Below are positions 40,191 through 51,481 of a stretch of 64,000 nt of DNA, one piece after another. Where the stretch lies: the NCBI GenBank assembly GCA_905182995.1, contig CAJJDP010000045.1, positions 253,483-317,482 on the forward strand, read 5' to 3'. The notes under the pieces are model-generated. The model saw only the letters and a program-made list of their open reading frames with translations, was not told the DNA's origin and did no database searches. The DNA is from Paramecium octaurelia (taxonomy: Eukaryota; Ciliophora; Oligohymenophorea; Peniculida; Parameciidae). Made by a program: the position numbers and the translations under genes. Each line of letters opens with the position of its first letter. Positions within the stretch are counted from its first letter, which is position 1.

Positions 40191-41268
40191 TAAATTGATT
40201 ACAAAAACATAAACATTTACTCCTCTAATCTGAGTTATTTCACACCAAAGTCGTTATTCCCATATCTATATACATGATCGAATTTTCCATATATATCCTC
40301 GTTCGATAACTAAAGGATATAGATATTAGAATACCTTTGACTTCTCATCATTCTCTGTAAAATCAGTAATCTTTTGCAATCCAGAAAAGAGTAATAGTAA
40401 TTTTAAAGGCTGTTAAGATAATTGGCTGGGATTAAAGGTAGTCGTCTATTAAGTTTCATCACTTTTCTCTGTTTCAATCAAGATCTTCATATCGAAATCA
40501 TCTATAGATAATAATAACCTGATTTCTTACCTCTCTCCAATAACCTATGAAATTTAGACTCTATTGTGACTGTATATCCCCAATAATAGCCCTCCCTTTT
40601 AGCATCTTGACTTGAGACAGGAGTGCCAGTCAGATGAGTGGAAGTAGGGTCATCCAATTTCAATGTGACTCTGGTTCCTGGTTGTAATGGATAATTGATC
40701 AAGACTTATCTTTTGAGCCCAATTTCAACCCAAGATGTGTCACCCTTACTAGGTCTTTCGACAACAACACCTTCTCTAAAGGGACATACCTATTCTGTAA
40801 GTAAATGATGTTTTGATTCGATTGGATTCATGAGACCAACATTTTTTAAGTCGGAGTGAATTGGAAACAAGTACTTTCTCAGATATTGTGGTGTTTCCAA
40901 ATATTGTAGGTTTCTAACAACATAGGATGCCACATCGAATTATTTGCTTTTTGGTATGCTAGAATGTAAAGATGGAGATACTATGAATAATCTCTTAGGA
41001 TGATCACTTCATCTACTTGAAAGATAGCAAACATCCTTGCCAATTGAGACATAAAATAACTTCTCAATTCAGATGATTAAGCATTAGAGATAATTGAATC
41101 TGGGATGGCAATAGTGACATGTCTCTATTCAACTGCTAATTTCTTCTTTTATTGTTCCTTCTTCTTCTTCTTTTCCTTCTTAATCTGTTGTACTTCTTCG
41201 ATTACTGGTTCTGGCTACTTTTCATCATCGAACTTCACAATAGATTTCACTTTATTCTTTTTATCCAT
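40187..41268 (-). CDS. SPOUT-fold RNA methyltransferase (SPOUT1/C9orf114-like), 334 aa
   Basis: Introns of 23, 29 and 25 nt leave 335 codons. A Lys-rich N-terminus (QQIKKEKKKKKEQQKKKLAV) precedes the family core: RHVTIAIPDSIISNAQSSEL, LARMFAIFQVDEVIILRD, RNLQYLETPQYLRKYLFPIH, SDLKNVGLMNPIESKHH, FREGVVVERPSKGDTSWVEI, GLKRQVLINYPLQPGTRVTL, REGYYWGYTV. This is the pattern of the SPOUT1/CENP-32 family of S-adenosylmethionine-dependent RNA methyltransferases, nuclear and associated with the spindle and centrosome in animals. The OB-fold insert and knot regions are both present. It ends at TGA 40187, overlapping the next gene's ATG, and starts 20 bp after the eIF3j stop. Confidence 0.92.
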
Positions 41269-41288
41269 AATTAAGATATATATATTTA

Positions 41289-41801
41289 TCACATGAAATC
41301 ATCATCATCATCAACATTATCAAAGTCCTCTTCTTCATCTTCCACAATGTTTTTAGTCTTTCCAAATGAAACTCCCTTTGGTGGTCCTTGCATTTGACTC
41401 TTCTTCTTTATGGCTTCTTCTGCTTCAAATTGCTTCCTTTTTTTAATGTAAATTTCCTCCACTGCTTTGAACAACTCCTCATAATGATTCAACAATAATT
41501 TTCCTTCCAACTTAGTTAACAAGGTCTTCAAGAATTCGGTTGTATAGTTAGGACCCACGTTTTACAAAGCAGCAGCAAAATTCTCACCAATTTTCTTCAG
41601 ATCCACTTATCCAATATTTTTCTTAACTGGTTTATCTCCTCCAAATAAATCGAAGACATTGTTCATGTCTGATTCCTTTGATTGTACTTCTGATTTCTAC
41701 TATTAAGTTTAAGGTTATTTAGACTTGTCATCTTCCTTCTATTCTTACTTTTCCTCCTATTCTTCGTCAGCATATTATTCCCAATCCTCTACGTCTGACA
41801 T
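41289..41801 (-). CDS. Translation initiation factor eIF3 subunit J-like, 170 aa
   Basis: Single exon. An acidic start MSDVEDWEQYADEEQEEKQ, a central helical part (VDLKKIGENFAAALQNVGPN, TEFLKTLLTKLEGKLLLNHY, EELFKAVEEIYIKKRKQFEA) and a C-terminus with GPPKGVSFGKTKNIVEDEEE that ends in DDDDDFM. The acidic N-terminus, the helical dimer-like core and the terminal DxDDFM are the marks of eIF3j, a loosely bound eIF3 subunit that sits in the 40S decoding centre. It is shorter than the yeast and human proteins (about 260). It is the first of four closely spaced same-strand genes. Confidence 0.88.
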
Positions 41802-42291
41802 TTGGATAATTAAATTAAAGAATAATCACAACTTTAATTCTCACTATATATATATATCCATATATATTTATACTATATTTTATACATCTACCCTACTACT
41901 ATTTTAATAATAACTTAACCTCATATCCATTATATAGAGTACCAATCCATTTTTGTATTCATCACCTACCCAGACGAATTGAAACATTTCTTCTCTATTT
42001 TAACAAGAACTTAATTAATATTCTCATAAGAAAGTGAATTCAATTTATCCCCTAAAAAATGACTCTTTTGAAAATATAAATCAGGAAAGGTGAAGAGAAA
42101 ACAGAAAGCGATATTGTCATTCTATTGTTTATTTATATAAGTACCTTAAGGAATTACAGAAGGGTTCATTATTGGATATTAACCTCAGCTCAATCTATTT
42201 CAAATAATCTATTGCTAACTGAAAACTTTCAATTGGTAATTATAATTAAACAGATAGATTAATGATTTGTAATTACATTACATAAATACTT

Positions 42292-44461
42292 TCAACAACA
42301 ATCAAATTTTTATTATATAAACTTTTACATATCTCCACCTATTTTTACATAGTCTTCATAGAGATCTGAAACCATAATATTCCTGCCTGGATGATTTGAA
42401 GTCAATTTATTCTTCTAGGTCAGGGCAGCATCAAAAAATAATCTCTTCATTGTTTATTCTGATGGTCTTTGCATATCAGATTGTCTTAAAGCATTTTCTG
42501 ATGGTCTTTAGATTTCAGATCTCCTTTCATAATTTAATTTTTAGGATTCCTAAAAGGAACTTTGTTCTGTTCTCCTTTGATATTCAGTTGCAAAATAAAT
42601 ATTTTTTGGTTCATTGCTTGAATATCTCTATTCTAAGTTAATACTAGGTCTGGATTCAAATTACAATTAATAACTCAGACGAGCATCTTGAGAGTAAGGT
42701 TTATGATCCTCCAATTTCCTTTCATAATTGACCGACCCTCTAGATTCATATCCAGAGGTAGGAGATGTGACTTAATTTACATATGATTATTATTTAGGTT
42801 TTAGAACATCTGGTTTATTGACATTGCTTAATCTTTAATCAAAATAAATGTTATGTTCCTCTAAATGGCGTTGATCTCTTTCTTTTTTTTCGAAATTGCG
42901 ATCAATATCTATTTTTTGAGTGAATTTGGTGTTACTATTTTCTATTTTTGCTGGAGTTTAGTAATTATTAAGCGAAGTCATAGTAGTCGAACTATTGCGT
43001 TGTTCTGGTGGAGCATGTGCAGGCATGGAGGCTCTTTGAGTGAATAAATCTGTTTTCATTTTTGAATTTATCAAAGCTTTATTGATATATTTATATAGAT
43101 TAATTGAACCTTCCTTATTGTTTGATAACTATTGAATACCTTATTCTATTCTAAAAATGATGGTTTTGACCAATTAGTAATCTTGAGTATTGATTATTTC
43201 TTATAGACTGGATATCATTTCCCCTAATATCTTTTATGTATAAGGCATATTCTCCTTTTATAGTTCCTATTGTAATTTTTATTTCAAAGTTTATAATTTA
43301 GAATTAATTCTTTGCATTGATATTTATTTCTGATCATAAAATGAATCATCCATTTTCGGAAATTAAGTATAAACTGTCATGTCTAATTGAGTCATTGGTT
43401 GTTGAGCAGGAATTGATTTCTATTCATAAGTAGGGATAGTAGCAGTGACAGATTAATATGTAGTAGTTTTAGTGGGACTCTGTTGCTGACTTCCATTGGT
43501 TTTGCTGAAAGTCTATTAATAAGGATTCGAAGTCAAATTGGATTACCCAACTGTTAAGGATGGAGCAAATTAAGCTTGAGCCTTATTTTTAACAGCTTGA
43601 CTTGAATGTTTGCTAGATTAATTAGATTGAAATGTGAATTGTTTCTCTGATTCTGCAGCTTTATTTGACTGAGGATGAAGTTGAGATTCACCTGCATTAA
43701 TACGTGATCGCAACAATTAAGACTTCTCTTATTGCACTTAGGATATATTCTTGAATTTAGTAAGGAATTCTTCCACAAGATTAAACATCTAAGTCAATTG
43801 TTGTTCCTAATTGAATGATATTCATCTTATACTTTGTATACTGGTATTGTACTATCTGCAATTGAAATGGCTGATAAATCTGGGTTGTTAAATTTATCAA
43901 CAATTTATGAATATTCTTAGGCAACTTAATTGGCATCCAATTCTAATTGATGTTTGATGGTGTTCCTCTTGTTCTGTTACTCTGGAGCTTTAAGAGCAAC
44001 TGAATATCTCTCCAACATGTCTTTGTTATAATGATGATTTGATACTTAGCACTTTATCCTTTAAGTGAGACATATCATCAAAGAGATCATTCTCATTCAG
44101 CAATCTCTAATTTTGTAATTTCTGAGATTCAAATTTCTTGTTCTCTTCTCCGAAGGTCAACCGAGCAACTGCATCTTTTTTTGGTGGTGGATCTAAATCA
44201 AACTATGGTGAGATTGGATTTAGAAACATCTTGTCATGTCTTGATTGTTCATTTAAAAACTATAATTTGTTATTAATTCACTACATTTGAGGATTCGTTA
44301 AGACTCCCTAATATTTATTCATCAACATGAGATACTCTTTCTGACGGATTATATTTGTATTTATTCATGATATCCTGTACCGATGGTCTTTATTGTGTTG
44401 ATTGCATATTATTCTTTGGACTCGAAGCTCCACTATTTTTGAAAAAAGGATTCGAAAACAT
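42292..44461 (-). CDS. Gln/Asn/Ser-rich hypothetical protein, 694 aa
   Basis: Introns of 25, 25 and 35 nt leave 695 codons. The N-terminus MFSNPFFKNSGASSPKNNMQ leads into VQDIMNKYKYNPSERVSHVD. Coiled-coil stretches follow (KFESQKLQNQRLLNENDLFD, MLERYSVALKAPEQQNKRNT, EQQLTQMFNLVEEFLTKFKN). The middle is strongly Gln/Ser/Thr-rich (SKHSSQAVKNKAQAQFAPSL), and a second coiled coil comes near residue 440. The C-terminal third is polar with repeated ERR/SE and RPSE units (EIQRPSENALRQSDMQRPSE) and ends FIQQKFDCC. No family recognised. Its composition fits a cytoskeletal or basal-body scaffold. Confidence 0.75.
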
Positions 44462-44547
44462 ATTATATTTATTATATATATTTTCTTCTGTTTTTTCAAT
44501 TGAATAAACTTATTTTGATTGAATATTTGTTAATTGTATTTTAAATA

Positions 44548-45412
44548 TCAGCAGTCCACTGTTGAACTCCATCCCATGTAACTCATGTGATCTTCGATTG
44601 ATGGAACAAGGACTGAATCTGAGCAATTGGGATCTTCATCCAATTGGCAAATAGTGTATGAACTCTTGTGATACCAGATTTCTCTGTCAACATGGTTGAA
44701 TCCAAAGTTCTCAGGTGGAACCTAAATGTTATTTTAAATAATCATACATGAGGAACAATATCCTTATCATGGACAACTCTGAAATGAGTGGCCTTGGTGA
44801 ATGATGAGAAATAGTTATAATAAGCTGTATCTCCGACTCTTGGTAAACCAAAGGTGCTCAATTGAACTGTGTATCCAGCAATAGCCAATTCAGTTGTGTA
44901 CAATGTGGCCATAGCAGCTCCCAATGAGTGACCAGTTACGTGGATGATGGCCTTTGGATACAATCCTCTGTATTTGGTGAACAAGGAATCGACTTAGGGC
45001 TTGATAGAATTGAAGGCATCCAAGAATCCACTGTGAACTTGGCATTTGCATGCTGTGTTGTAATTTACCTTATCAAATTGGATGTTGTCCAACCAGTTTT
45101 GAATGTTGCTAGAACCTCTGAAGACGACTGTGATGGCATTGTATGTTGGGTTGTAAGCGATATATCCTTTTGTACCCTAAAATAATAGATAACGTTAGAT
45201 CTTACAGCGACGGTGTTTTCAAACACTAAAGGTTTTTCAATGTTTGGGTAGTTGGTTGTAACATATCCCACTTTCCATGTGTTGATGGCTGTGTCAGGAC
45301 AATAAGCAGCAAAAGAAAGTGCAGCCTCTTCAGTTGCTAAGGCTTCATTGTAAACGAAAGCACTATTGACTGTTGCAGCTAAGACAACTAAAATCAAAAC
45401 TGATGATCTCAT
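44548..45412 (-). CDS. Secreted class-3 lipase (alpha/beta hydrolase), 269 aa
   Basis: Fungal-lipase-type enzyme, exported. Introns of 29 and 26 nt leave 270 codons. The signal peptide is MRSSVLILVVLAATVNSAF. The oxyanion/entry region is AITVVFRGSSNIQNWLDNIQ, then CQVHSGFLDAF, the nucleophile elbow HVTGHSLGAAMATLYTTELA, then LSTFGLPRVGDTAYYNYF. The catalytic Asp is in THFRVVHDKDIVPHV and the catalytic His near the end in SIEDHMSYMGW. The complete Ser-Asp-His triad is visible. Six or more cysteines suggest disulfides, including a CKCQ motif before the catalytic domain and a C-terminal Cys. It lies in tandem with a paralog at 46081. Confidence 0.93.
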
Positions 45413-46080
45413 TTAGATTTTATTTATTTAAATATACTCACTATTTCAAATCTCTCCATTTAATACCCGTATTATTTATATATATATATATTAATTATAA
45501 AAAGCATCACAAGATATGCAGTTTAATGTACTTAATACGCAACTACTATTTAGTGACATATTTCAAATCAGAAATTTATTCAACTGAAATATAGAACAAT
45601 TTATCAAACCTCATTCTCTATCGAAATTCTCCAAATAATAATAAGGAATTCCCTTATTTCAGATTCTCTAACTTTGGAAACATAACCAAAATCTTATAAA
45701 TCACCTTTCTTAGTTATCGAAACCAGGGAGAATCACTTATTTTAATCATTCTTCCATTTTATAGACCGTTTAGGTATTTTCATATTTTCTCATTATCAAC
45801 TAACCTCCTACAAACTACTCATAAAAAATTCTCTTAAATCAATATATTACTTGAATTTGATAATAATAAAATGGACATTTTTTTTTAAAGTGCTCTATAG
45901 AACCCTACATAAATGCCAATAACTTTAATTGAGCATTTATTTTTATGTAAATAGAAAGAGGATCTTAAATAACCATTCATATAAAAACAAGATATTTAAT
46001 ATTTCAGAGAATACCTATGTATTAAATATCTTATATAAACTAAATAATTGATAAAAGATGTCACACAAAAATTGATATTG
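45413..46080. other. Intergenic spacer between the lipase paralogs
   Basis: AT-rich spacer (668 bp) between two same-strand genes; no gene seen. It has a TA dinucleotide run near 45479-45492. It contains the upstream control region of the 44548 lipase and the 3' flank of the 46081 lipase. Confidence 0.5.
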
Positions 46081-46920
46081 TCATTCTGTCAATTCAGTTT
46101 TGCAAGAATTGCTAGACCATCCTAAATATGTCAAATGGTCGTTCAGATTAGGATTATAAACAGAGGCAGAACATTTTTGATCTTCTCCTTTTATATCTTG
46201 GCAAATCACATAATTTACTCCATCTTTATACCAAATTTCAGTATTAACATGTTCAAATTCATATCTGACTGGTGGTAAATGAGGAGCGATATCCTTCTTA
46301 TTTGTCAATCTTGAATGAGTAACCTTCAATGTTGAAAACCAATCATAAAAATCAGAATCACCAACTCTAAGAGATCCAACAGTTACAAGAGTTACTTTAA
46401 CTCCGATCATGGCTAGTTCACTTGCAAACAAGGTTGCCATAGCTCCTCCCAAAGAGTGCCCTGTTACATAGTATTTTGCATATGGATATTTAATTCTATA
46501 CTCACCTAGTAACACATCTAAATGAATTTTTAAGGATGTGTAAGCTGCAAAGAATCCTTCATGAACTTAGCACTTGCAAATGGTATTGAATTCAATCTTC
46601 TTTGCATCTATGTCAGCTATGAAATTCTTTATGTTTGATGCCCCTCTGAAAACTACGATAATGGCTTAATTATGCGAATTGTAGGCTATATATCCTCTTG
46701 TTTCCTAAGTATACTTATAATATATTACTAGTTCAATGTTCTCGAATATCTAAATTTTGCTCAAATGAGGATATTATTGGCTTATAGTGCCGACATTCCA
46801 ACTTAAAATGTCCTCTGGATGACAATAGGCAGCAAAGGACAAGGCAGTTAATTCGTTGGCTATACTTGGATCATAATTGAATGCAGAAACAATTGCAATG
46901 AGAGCAAAGAAAATTTTCAT
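46081..46920 (-). CDS. Second secreted class-3 lipase, 271 aa
   Basis: A tandem paralog of the gene at 44548. One 24-nt intron leaves 272 codons, whereas its neighbour has two. Signal peptide MKIFFALIAIVSAF; AIIVVFRGASNIKNFIADID; CKCQVHEGFFAAY; elbow YYVTGHSLGGAMATLFASEL; TVGSLRVGDSDFYDWF; Asp in THSRLTNKKDIAPHLPPV; His in NLNDHLTYLGWSSNSC. The triad is intact. Compared with the other copy the sequence has drifted substantially, so the duplication is not recent. It probably digests lipids in phagosomes or outside the cell. Confidence 0.92.
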
Positions 46921-47303
46921 TTTTAAATATTTGTCTTAATGAAGTATCCTGACCACAATTTATACTTAACTATTTATATAATATTATTAATTAATTAATT
47001 AATTTTGATTTAGTAATAATATTTTATTTTACAATCAATGAATGGGCTTGTCTATTATTCCCCACATCCTTGCGTCATTATTGAACTATTAACTTTAAAT
47101 AATAAAATATCCATAAATAATTTGATCTACTTCACATGAATATCATTTTTATCTATAATCATTTAATAACTAGTTTTTAGTATTTTTATCAAAATACCAG
47201 GATTTTTAATAATTGTTTATAGGAAGTCTTCATTTGTGTATAAATAAATGATAATTTTAATTGTATTAATATTTAATAAATTATTTTTCTGTTATTAACA
47301 TAA

Positions 47304-48001
47304 ATGAACCACAGTTATTACAATAAATCCAACAGCAATTTAACTCCTGGCAAAGCAAAGTCACAACACGTAACTTAGATTTAGTTGTAAGATATTCAAT
47401 TTAATTTTAGAAACATCAGCAAATATATTAGAGATTCCTCTACTGAAAACTACAAAAAAGGAGATAATGTATTGAACACATTGATCCAACAATCTTAATA
47501 AGCAATACAATCAGCCAGACAATTTAGTATTGATAGACCGATTAAGACTTCTCCAATTGAATCGTAAAGCTTTCCTGTAAAACCAATTAGCTCTCCACAT
47601 ATTCAAAAAAAAGTTATCAGCACTTCCCAAAATTTGTCTTCCTAAATTAGAAAAAGCACAGAATAACAAACAAGAAGCAGTGCATAGTTTGATAGACTAC
47701 TTAATGAAAATACTTCATTGTTGATGCGCATATAAGAATTAGAACAAAAGGTAAGAAATTGATGTTAACAAGTGAGAATCAATTATTATAAATGAAATGC
47801 TAGTGCAGCAACCAGAACAATAAAAGATCATAAGAAAATGTACTCAAAATAGCAAATTAAAATAAGGGTGATCTAGACGAATTCTTGCAATCACATCGTT
47901 GTAATGAAAATGAAAATAGAATATTAAAAGAATTAATAAATAGGTAATCCACTATTATGCATATCCCATCAGTTATTCAAACACTTTCACTTATTAAATG
48001 A
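47304..48001 (+). CDS. Small Ser/Gln-rich coiled-coil protein, 215 aa
   Basis: Introns of 24 and 26 nt leave 216 codons; the second ends in GAG rather than TAG. It starts MNHSYYNKSNSNLTPGKAKS. A polar Ser/Pro-rich middle (RPIKTSPIESQSFPVKPISS) leads to a short coiled coil (NTSLLMRIQELEQKNQLLQM) that continues after the second intron (ENVLKIANQNKGDLDEFLQS, RCNENENRILKELINR). No family recognised. It is divergent from the 46081 lipase (383 bp between starts). Confidence 0.65.
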
Positions 48002-48636
48002 AATCATAGTATATAAACAGTTTATAATAACACTAATGATTTCATAAAAATCGAATATGTAAAATAATCAGTATAATATTGTATATTTTCTATCTTATAT
48101 GATATTAATATATTAGTATTTTATAAGTTTGTATGCTCCAGTATTTTGACAAGAGTTTTATTACTATTTTTCCCCCTACTTAAGTATATCTTCAAATGAG
48201 TTAAGATTAAATGGAAATGATTTTTTATAAAATTTTATTTAGATGTATGTTAAAATTGATCATATTTTGTATTAACGCATAAAAAAACCATGATTAATTC
48301 AATTTTGGTTAAAAGAATTTTTAGTTTATTTTAATTCTAAAATAGCAATTTAAATATCTCCATAATATAAAAGATGGAGTAATATTAAATATTAATTCGA
48401 TCATAGTTGATATGCTTATGGCTTAAATTTCAGTTTCTTTTGTTTCCACAATTTTATCATATTTTGAAATAATGATTCAAAATTTGATCTGACTCTATAA
48501 TTGTTTATAGAAACTATGAAGGTTAAGAATTTTTCTCCTTAGATAATCGATGTGACTATGAATTGTATTAGGTATACAATTATTAATGATATATGATTTA
48601 TTAACAAAATTATATTCAGTGATTTTTTCTTAATAA
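48002..48636. other. Convergent intergenic region
   Basis: About 630 bp of AT-rich DNA between the 3' ends of a plus-strand and a minus-strand gene; no gene, RNA or repeat recognised. Confidence 0.5.
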
Positions 48637-49437
48637 TCAAATAATTTTTTCGTGTTTCTTTTTTTTTAAGACAGCAAGCTCCTTAAATTTAGTTTCAACG
48701 ACCTTTTTGAACTTCTTTTCCTAGGAAGATTTACTTTTAAGACTATTCCTGGCATTAATGAACCAATTTAAGACCTATATATAATATTGATTCTGACTTA
48801 CTTATTTGTTAGTGAGATTTGTTTATTGAACTAATTATTCAACTTATTACTACTTAGGATATGGATTATTGTAGTTTTCAATTAACCATTTTTTGAGTAT
48901 CATATTAGCTTATTTAGAGTAGGTCCTTTTAGAGTTAACTAAGTAATTAATAAAATTGGAACGTACTTGGGTAATTGGATAATAATTTTAGTTTCTATAT
49001 GTCTTCATAGAGTTTTATTTTGTTTTAAATTTGAGTGGTGACTTCTTCAAAAAATTAGGTTGTTTAAGTTTATGTTAAAGTACTATATATTTTATCATCA
49101 ATTATTCTCGATTTCAGCTTATCAAAAAACTTTTTAAGTAGAGTATTCTTGTCAACAGTCTATGATATAATATGAAAACAAATACATTAGTGTCTTCTGT
49201 GAATTCCACATCAATAGAATCATTTTTCTTAATCGTTTATTCATTCTAGCTTTATCCAGTCTATTACTATGTTATCCAGGAAATCCAAATATTTTCAAGT
49301 GTTTTCATATCCGATAATGCTTTTTGAGCCTTGGCTTTATTAACTAGAAGTCTTAAAGATTTGAAAGTACCTTATTACTAAAGTTATAGGCATGATGATT
49401 CTTTCATGCCATCTTCTATTAAGGATTGGAATTGCAT
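48637..49437 (-). CDS. TALE-class homeodomain protein, 239 aa
   Basis: Transcription-factor-type DNA-binding protein. Introns of 26, 28 and 27 nt leave 240 codons. The N-terminal half is helical and Gln/Lys-rich (MQFQSLIEDGMKESSCLQLQ, VNKAKAQKALSDMKTLENIW). The homeodomain lies near residues 150-205: NSKRTYSKQANMILKKWLIE, then NYNNPYPKQQQVEQLVQQTN, LTNKQVLNWFINARNSLKSK. The PYP triplet in the extended loop and WFINARN in helix 3 are the diagnostic features of TALE (KNOX/PBX/MEIS) homeodomains. The last intron falls between KQ and V of helix 3. The C-terminus is basic (KKFKKVVETKFKELAVLKKK). Upstream exons cannot be excluded. Confidence 0.9.
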
Positions 49438-50409
49438 ATCTGTAGAGGATCTTTTTTATTTTTAAAATTGATTAAATTTAAGTCAAAATTTTACTGATAA
49501 ATAGCATATCAGCAGAACATATGGATGACGTCTTAATTGATTCAATAAAATACGCAAGCAGTTTAAGAATGATTTTTTGATATTATATATAATAATTGAA
49601 TTTTAGATAATTAATTTTAAGTATTAAATAATTAAGAAATAATTTAATTATTTAATTATTATTGAATTCACATAATATATTTAAGTTATTTTAATATCAT
49701 TTTAGATTAAGCCAATCAAATAACCATTTTTAACTCCTTTATCAAATTTAATTATTTATTACATATAGATTAAATGCATAATTTTCAATATGTTTGTAAA
49801 CAATAATTTTAAATAAAACATTCAATTTATTAATTGATGAATTATTTAATTTACTTGATAGATCAAAAGTAAAGTCAAGATTTTGAAATTATGATTACAT
49901 TATTTATATTCCCAACAATTATTACTTTTTAAAAGTTTACTTTATTACATAATAAACTATTTAAAATGAATTTTATCCATTAATGAATATTAAGTCACAT
50001 TTTATCATTTTATAAAAGGGATATTTAAATTGAATTTGCTTAAGAACAAAAAAATAAAAACTAAGAAAAGGAATTGATTATAAAAGATTTAAAAATGAGA
50101 ACTTGGGTTAATCCATTACTAAGGTCTGAAAATCTTCATAAAACTTATTATTTAAAAATACAGTTTAAAGTAAATCTAAGATTAATAAATGAAACCTCTA
50201 TCATTTGATTATACTAATAAAGCTTAGAATTATTTAGATGTTATTATTTAGAAATTCATTAGATAAATCAAAAATAAGTTGTCAATAAATTTCCAAATTT
50301 TCAATCTAATAAGAAAGATTCAAGGTAGTTATAAAGCTTAATATTAATAAATAAGATCTATAATTAACTAAAGTAATAATAATTGGTTTACATATAATAT
50401 TAATTAATA
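49438..50409. other. Divergent intergenic region, nearly 1 kb
   Basis: Very AT-rich spacer between the TALE homeobox gene and the ankyrin gene, unusually long for this window. Both 5' regulatory regions must lie here. Many AATTAATTA-type stretches resemble homeodomain target cores, but in such AT-rich DNA this is expected by chance. No gene seen. Confidence 0.5.
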
Positions 50410-51481
50410 ATGATTCGGGAATTCTTGAAAGATAATACAGAAAATTGTTTTGATCTGATGACCATGAGTGAGAACCTTGACGAAACTGATAGAAAGAGTG
50501 GCAAATCATTATTATAGATTGCAATAACAAACCATAATTTAACATTAATCAAAGCGTTACTAATGAAGAAGGCTGATGTTAATTTTCAGAATAAAATTGA
50601 TAAGAGCACTCCTTTATTTACATCAATTTAATTAAATTTCTTGGAAGCAGCGTAAGCTCTATTATAAACCCATCAAGTAAATGTTGAAGTGGAAATAGAA
50701 AGTAGAACTTATTTAGAACATGCAGTGGTGATTGGATCTGAACAAATGATCTAATTGCTAATTAGTAATAAGCAAAATATATTTAGAATATAAGGTACCA
50801 ATTAAGGAGAATCTATTGCATTTAGCAATTAATGCAGAAAAAGATGAAAATGCATAATTTTTAATTTAAAATGATATTGGATTGTTAAATTAAGATGAAG
50901 ATCAAGAGAATGTTTTACATATATTAGCATTTAGTGGTAATGCTGAATTACTTAATGCAATAATTAAAAGATACATAAATAAGCCATTCTAAATTGATAT
51001 ATGGAATCAATAAAATAAAGAAGGAAATGCGCCATTACATATTGCAGCGATTAATGATAAGTAATTATTTTTGAAGTTATTGCTTTAAAATAAGGATACT
51101 ATCAATTTGGATGTGAGCAAATTAAATAGAGCTGGATTAAGTTATTAATAAATAATTGAAAATAGGAAAAGGAAAGCAGAACTTGAATAATAAAAGTAGT
51201 AAATTAGAAAAAGATAGATAGCATAACACAGAGTAACTATTTAATTAATAGTTTAGAAAGAAAGACAAGATTAAAGAGTTAAGGAAATAGAGAGTTAAAT
51301 AATAAAAGATAAAGAAGAAGATAGAATAAAAAAAGAATTAAAAGCTAATAAACATATCCTGTAGAAGAAAGAGGATACAAAAAATAGGCTTAGGATGTTA
51401 GCCATCTTTGCAACTATAATCCTAGGAGCTTATATACTTTTTTACTCTAATATATAGAATAATATGAGTATTTAAATATGA
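50410..51481 (+). CDS. Ankyrin-repeat protein with C-terminal membrane anchor, 349 aa
   Basis: One 22-nt intron (GTAATAAG...TTTAG) leaves 350 codons. Ankyrin repeats: GKSLLQIAITNHNLTLIKAL, ENLLHLAINAEKDENAQFLI, ENVLHILAFSGNAELLNAII, GNAPLHIAAINDKQLFLKLL. A highly charged helix follows (KRKAELEQQKQQIRKRQIAQ, KEIESQIIKDKEEDRIKKEL). The end has a single hydrophobic segment, LRMLAIFATIILGAYILFY, and a short tail: a tail-anchor layout with ankyrins facing the cytosol. Its TGA (51479-51481) overlaps an ATG that starts the next gene. Confidence 0.85.

Noticed and set aside
49438..50409. AATTA-type repeats suggesting homeodomain autoregulation sites
   Set aside because: Such motifs are too frequent in DNA this AT-rich to carry evidence.
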